A stretch of 8,405 nt of DNA from contig CAZFAT010000085.1 of the NCBI GenBank assembly GCA_964517075.1, positions 1-8,405 on the forward strand, given 5' to 3'. Below, piece by piece: positions 5,733-8,405 of the stretch. The notes beneath the pieces are model-generated. The model was not told the origin of the DNA, made no database searches, and saw only the letters and a program-made list of their open reading frames with translations. Numbering within the stretch: position 1 is the first letter of the stretch; each line of letters opens with the position of its first letter. The stretch is from CAZFAT01 sp964517075 (lineage in GTDB: Bacteria > Acidobacteriota > Vicinamibacteria > Vicinamibacterales > SCN-69-37). The position numbers were made by a program, and so were the translations under genes.

Positions 5733-6872
5733 CTACGTCGATGCTCCGCCTGCCGAACTTTGTCCGGACAGAGTCGCCGCCGCGCACGGCGCCCCGCCGC
5801 CGCTGACCGGCACCCGCGCGCCGAAGTCCCGCTCGGCCTCATAGGCGTTGTGGGCCCGGCACCGAAGCTCCAGGTTTTCGGCCGTCGTCGGCCCGCCGCG
5901 CGCGAAGGGCACCACGTGGTGGAGCTCCAGCCAGCCAGTCTCGCGGCATCGGCCGACCGCCCCGATGAAGGCGCAGCGTCCTTCGTCGCGCGCCCACACC
6001 GCGCGCCTGACCGCCGCCGGCACATGCCGCCGTGTCGTCGTCGCGCGGGGCCGCGCCTGAGGGCGACGTGCAGCGGCGCGCCTGGACGTCTCGAGCTGCT
6101 CGACCAGCACCGTCAACGCGCGGTCGACATGAGGGCCGGATCGCCGCTGGGCACGACGTGCCGCAGCAGGTCGCGGGCGCGGTCAAGCCTGGCGCGCGCT
6201 TCGGCGCTCAGGGTGATCCTGAGCAGGTACCGATCCGAGGCCAGCGGGAGCACGACGGCGCGCGGCGGCGCGGCCGGCATGGCCCGTCGCCCGTGCGGCC
6301 GTTCCTCCGGCGCGGCACTCGCCGATTGCAGTTCCGGGCGCGCAGACGCATCTGGCGCGGCTGCGTGGTTGTGATGGGCGGCGCGGCCGCCGTCTCGTCG
6401 ACGACGACGCGCGCAGACTTCAGGCCAGGCGCCGACGGCATCCTCCGCAGACTCGACGCGATGTCCGGCTGCGGCACGAGCGACGCGACCAGCCGCTCGA
6501 CGTCGCGCTTGCTCTTGTGGCGCGCCGCCTCAATCAGCGCTTCGTGATTCTCATCCGTCAGATGCGCCGCGAGCAGGGTGACGGTGGTGAGTGTCACGTC
6601 TCCGTCGGCCAACTGCGTGAAGATCATCGGGTAGCGACGTGCGGCGCGGGCGGCCGTGATGCGACTGTAGACGGCCGGCTCCGAGAGATGCAGCGCGCCG
6701 GTGCACCAGCCGAAGAGCGACGGGTAGCCCTGACCGAGGTAGAGCCGGCGCGAATCGACCTCGGCAAGAAGCGCCACGAGTCGGCCGTGGCGCGGCGTTC
6801 GGCGCCGGCCGCGCGAACGGCTTCCGCGAGGAGCGCCGCATCGGACAGTGAGGACGGCTTCATGGTGGTCAT
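5733..6872 (-). pseudogene. HNH endonuclease gene broken by three single-base deletions
   Basis: The gene belongs to a common family of large HNH nucleases with an N-terminal helical domain. ATG 6872 has GAGGAAG upstream. The frame runs MTTMKPSSLSDAALLAEAVR ... ERRATAD. It then needs one extra base near 6780 to continue as LVALLAEVDSRRLYLGQGYP, through FGWCTGALHLSEPAVYSRI, LADGDVTLTTVTLLAAHL and KSKRDVERLVASLVPQPDIA. A second lost base somewhere in the proline/alanine linker (about 6300-6410) restores LASDRYLLRITLSAEARARL and LLRHVVPSGDPAL. A third lost base near 6131 restores (IVDRA)LTVLVEQLE. The HNH core is intact in the last frame: RRAVWARDEGRCAFIGAVGR, then WLELHHVVPFARGG and NLELRCRAHNAYEAE. 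Every segment still matches the family well, so the lesions are recent or are sequencing errors. If real, no functional nuclease is made. Confidence 0.82.
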
Positions 6873-7022
6873 GCTTCCTCAATAACACAGGTCTTTTCGA
6901 GACTTCGTCGTCCCGCCAGCCGGCCGAACGGACGCCCGATACTCGCGCGCGTCGATTCGGGCCGTTGCGCCGCTCTGCCCGTCACGTCGTCTCCCCTGGA
7001 AGCGCTCTGACGCGAGGATGGC

Positions 7023-7129
7023 TCACACGGCGCGCGCGGCGGCGAATCCTGTCAAGAGCAATCGTCGCGAAACGAGCGCGCGTCGAAAGATTTCGGGCAC
7101 AACAGTTGTGCCACCCGCGGGCCGTGTGA
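7023..7129. repeat. Nested inverted repeats enclosing a 17-bp palindrome
   Basis: TCACACGGC (7023-7031) pairs perfectly with GCCGTGTGA (7121-7129). Inside, CGAAA-GA-TTTCG (7084-7095) abuts GGCACAAC-A-GTTGTGCC (7096-7112), a palindrome with a single central base. As DNA the last is operator-like; as RNA the set could fold as an outer stem enclosing two adjacent hairpins. In high-GC DNA a nine-base match at this distance is not rare, so the 17-bp palindrome is the more solid element. Confidence 0.4.
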
Positions 7130-7377
7130 ATCGCGCAGCGGCTCCATCAGATGCCCCTTGCCGTCGTGACGTCGTCGCTGTCTGGCGCCGCACTCGCCGC
7201 CGTCGACCCGCTTCCGATCTACGAGCTCGTTCTGCCCAGACCGGGGCTTTCGCGGGATGCGGCGGTAAGGCCCAGAGCCGTCATTCCGCCCGCACGCGTC
7301 GGCGGGCGCCACCGCGCGCAGACGCTACGCGGCGGTGAGGTCGGCACCCGTCGCATCGCGCACGAGCAGGGGCGGCA

Positions 7378-7392
7378 TAGAATCCGAACGAC
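7378..7392 (+). promoter_or_regulatory. Putative -10 element giving a leaderless or near-leaderless transcript
   Basis: TAGAAT (7378-7383) matches the -10 consensus at five of six positions and ends nine bases before the methyltransferase ATG (7393). No ribosome binding site lies between. Transcription would start at about 7390, almost on the ATG. No convincing -35 is seen at 17 bases upstream. Confidence 0.4.
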
Positions 7393-8172
7393 ATGCGACG
7401 CCGGCAGTTGGTGGAGATCGAAGATCTCGGCTGGTGTCCGCGCGTGATCCGCGACGGGGGCACGGACTGGCTCGGCTTCATGGCCAACGTCTCGAAGGTC
7501 TTTCTGCCGATGGCCACGAAGATCCGTGCCGCGATGAACGCGACGGGAACCACAGAGGTCATCGATCTCTGCTCCGGCGGCGGCGGGCCGTGGCTCACGC
7601 TCGCGCCGGAACTGGCGAAGAGCGGTCCGGTGAAGGTCGAGCTGTCCGACCTCTATCCCAACCTGACGGCTTTCCGTGATGTCGCGGACCGGACCGGTGG
7701 AGCCGTCGGATTCCGGGAGACGCCACTCAGCGCGTTGGACGTGCCGCCGGACATCCGCGGCGTCCGGACGATCTTTCTGGCCTTCCACCACTTTCCGCCC
7801 GCGCGTGCCGTCACGATCCTGTCTGATGCCGTGAGGAAGCGGCGCGCCATCGCCATCTTCGAAGGCGTCAATCACCGCGGCATCGGCCTGATCTCCATGC
7901 CGGGCCAGCTGCCTGCGATCCTCGTGTGTACGCCTTTCGTTCGGCCGTTCCGCTGGTCGCGTCTCCTCTTCACCTATCTCGTGCCGTTGATCCCGTGCCT
8001 GGTGCTGCTCGACGGCACGATGTCCCTTCTGCGTCTGTATCTCGCCGACGAATTGCAGGAGCTTGTCGCGAGCGTCCCAGGGCATGAGTCGTTCACCTGG
8101 GACATCGGCTATACGCCTTTTCTGCCGCGCCTTCCGATCGGCCCGGTGCATCTCGTCGGAGTGCCGAAGTGA
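7393..8172 (+). CDS. Class I SAM-dependent methyltransferase, substrate unknown
   Basis: A 259-residue Rossmann-fold methyltransferase. Motif I is Asp58-Leu-Cys-Ser-Gly-Gly-Gly-Gly-Pro (VIDLCSGGGGPW). The acidic residue that usually binds the SAM ribose is Asp86 in KVELSDLYPN. LSALDVP (113-118) and TIFLAFHHFPP (126-136) match the strand 4 region, the latter with the 'FHH' seen in this family. Residues about 188-206 (WSRLLFTYLVPLIP, then CLVLL) are unusually hydrophobic, and LLDGTMSLLRLYLADELQEL is the family's C-terminal signature ('DG-x-x-S-x-LR-x-Y-x-x-x-EL'). The hydrophobic stretch suggests membrane contact or a lipid-like substrate, but that is inference. The frame is unbroken over its full length. 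The ATG has no ribosome binding site, consistent with a leaderless mRNA. It is not in an operon, so its substrate cannot be read from context. Confidence 0.85.
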   Translation: MRRRQLVEIEDLGWCPRVIRDGGTDWLGFMANVSKVFLPMATKIRAAMNATGTTEVIDLCSGGGGPWLTLAPELAKSGPVKVELSDLYPNLTAFRDVADRTGGAVGFRETPLSALDVPPDIRGVRTIFLAFHHFPPARAVTILSDAVRKRRAIAIFEGVNHRGIGLISMPGQLPAILVCTPFVRPFRWSRLLFTYLVPLIPCLVLLDGTMSLLRLYLADELQELVASVPGHESFTWDIGYTPFLPRLPIGPVHLVGVPK

Positions 8173-8205
8173 GGGTCTGCGCGAATCGCGGCACTCGCAG
8201 CCGGC

Positions 8206-8245
8206 GGTCCACAGGACCCGTGCGGACGGTTCCGAGACCGGAACC
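8206..8245. terminator. Two tandem hairpins between convergent genes
   Basis: GGTCC-ACA-GGACC (8206-8218) and GGTTCCG-AGAC-CGGAACC (8228-8245) lie between the methyltransferase stop and the convergent DUF4440 stop. The second is a perfect seven-base stem with a four-base loop. Neither is followed by a T-run, so they would be weak bidirectional terminators or 3'-end stabilising stems. Confidence 0.45.
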
Positions 8246-8254
8246 AGCGGCCGG

Positions 8255-8405
8255 CTAGATCGGGAGCACCGACTCGGGGGGCCGTGATGTCGTGATCGGA
8301 TCGGCGTGCCGATGCACGATTCTCCAGGCTCCTTGCTCCCACCGAAGAATCGTCGTCACGCGCAGCGCGAGATCACTGGCGTCTGCTCGCGTGCCCACCC
8401 TGGCC
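8255..8405 (-). CDS. SnoaL-like / DUF4440 family protein, C-terminal part (cut by window edge)
   Basis: Forty-nine residues and a TAG stop (8257-8255) are visible: ARVGTRADASDLALRVT, then TILRWEQGAWRIVHRHADPI, then TTSRPPESVLPI. LRVTTILR-x-E-x-G-x-W-x-IVHRHADP is the hallmark C-terminus of the same DUF4440 subgroup as the fragment at 1-303: the last two beta-strands of the NTF2-like barrel. Its first six complete codons overlap the last codons of that fragment (ARVGTR against ARGGTR). Joined, they give a normal-length 144-residue protein. It may therefore be the rest of the same gene or a close paralogue. Confidence 0.82.
   Translation of the reverse strand, partial: ARVGTRADASDLALRVTTILRWEQGAWRIVHRHADPITTSRPPESVLPI

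Larger units (their letters stand above)
6873..7392. other. 520-base gene-free interval with palindromes
   Basis: I find no ORF here with a ribosome binding site and protein-like composition. A possible -10 for the HNH gene is TGTTAT just upstream of its GAGGAAG site (minus strand). The middle holds several inverted repeats (7023-7129), described separately; the right end holds the promoter of the methyltransferase gene. Confidence 0.45.

Noticed and set aside
7211..7220. CTTCCGATCT, identical to the end of a common Illumina adapter
   Set aside because: Only ten bases match; the preceding bases differ from the adapter, so it is most likely chance.
7018..7447. Plus-strand ORFs upstream of the methyltransferase (106 and 98 codons)
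   Set aside because: Neither has a ribosome binding site. Compositions are arginine/alanine-rich shadows; the second runs out of frame into the methyltransferase gene.
1..8405. tRNA, rRNA, CRISPR array, insertion sequence or transposase
   Set aside because: I saw no tRNA-like cloverleaf, no regular spaced repeats and no transposase or terminal inverted repeats.

Overview
This is a high-GC bacterial window with compact genes, GTG starts, and clear Sec, Tat and outer-membrane signals, so the source is Gram-negative. The gene types (SnoaL-like DUF4440, Tat-exported type B carboxylesterase, TPR lipoprotein-like remnant, frameshifted HNH endonuclease, VapBC, soil-type methyltransferase) fit Acidobacteriota (Vicinamibacteria-like), but that assignment is a guess from gene flavour.

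Layout. Positions 1-303 (minus) hold the N-terminal 101 residues of a SnoaL/DUF4440 protein, cut by the window edge; 8255-8405 (minus) hold the C-terminal part of a protein of the same family. The two ends overlap by 19 bases (18 identical) in the same reading frame and together spell one complete 144-residue protein. Positions 324-420 hold a wrecked TPR gene that keeps its start and signal peptide. Positions 508-3074 (minus) are the most interesting part: a three-gene operon with a good sigma70-type promoter. It encodes a small Sec-exported protein with a double-glycine-leader-like motif, a secreted C39-family cysteine peptidase resembling FapD, and an outer-membrane beta-barrel whose periplasmic N-terminus carries an excisionase-like helix-turn-helix fold. 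A strong hairpin separates the putative substrate from its peptidase. The layout resembles a minimal Fap-like (functional amyloid) export system, but the substrate is not FapB or FapC.

Positions 3152-4106 (minus) hold the C-terminal half of a type B carboxylesterase, fused to a Tat signal, lacking the nucleophile-serine half and frameshifted. Positions 4267-4892 (minus) are an intact VapBC toxin-antitoxin pair with an inverted-repeat operator at the vapB start. Positions 5194-5568 (plus) encode a three-helix membrane protein of unknown function. Positions 5733-6872 (minus) hold an HNH endonuclease gene broken by three single-base deletions. Positions 6873-7392 have no gene I can support but contain a 17-bp palindrome and nested inverted repeats. 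Positions 7393-8172 (plus) encode an intact class I SAM-dependent methyltransferase, probably from a leaderless or very short-leader mRNA; it is followed by two small hairpins before the convergent DUF4440 fragment.

Genes that clearly work together are the export operon (substrate, peptidase, pore) and VapB with VapC. The rest look like unrelated neighbours, several of them decaying. All the reading-frame breaks run in the same direction (loss of one base, or its equivalent), so sequencing error must be weighed against true pseudogenes.
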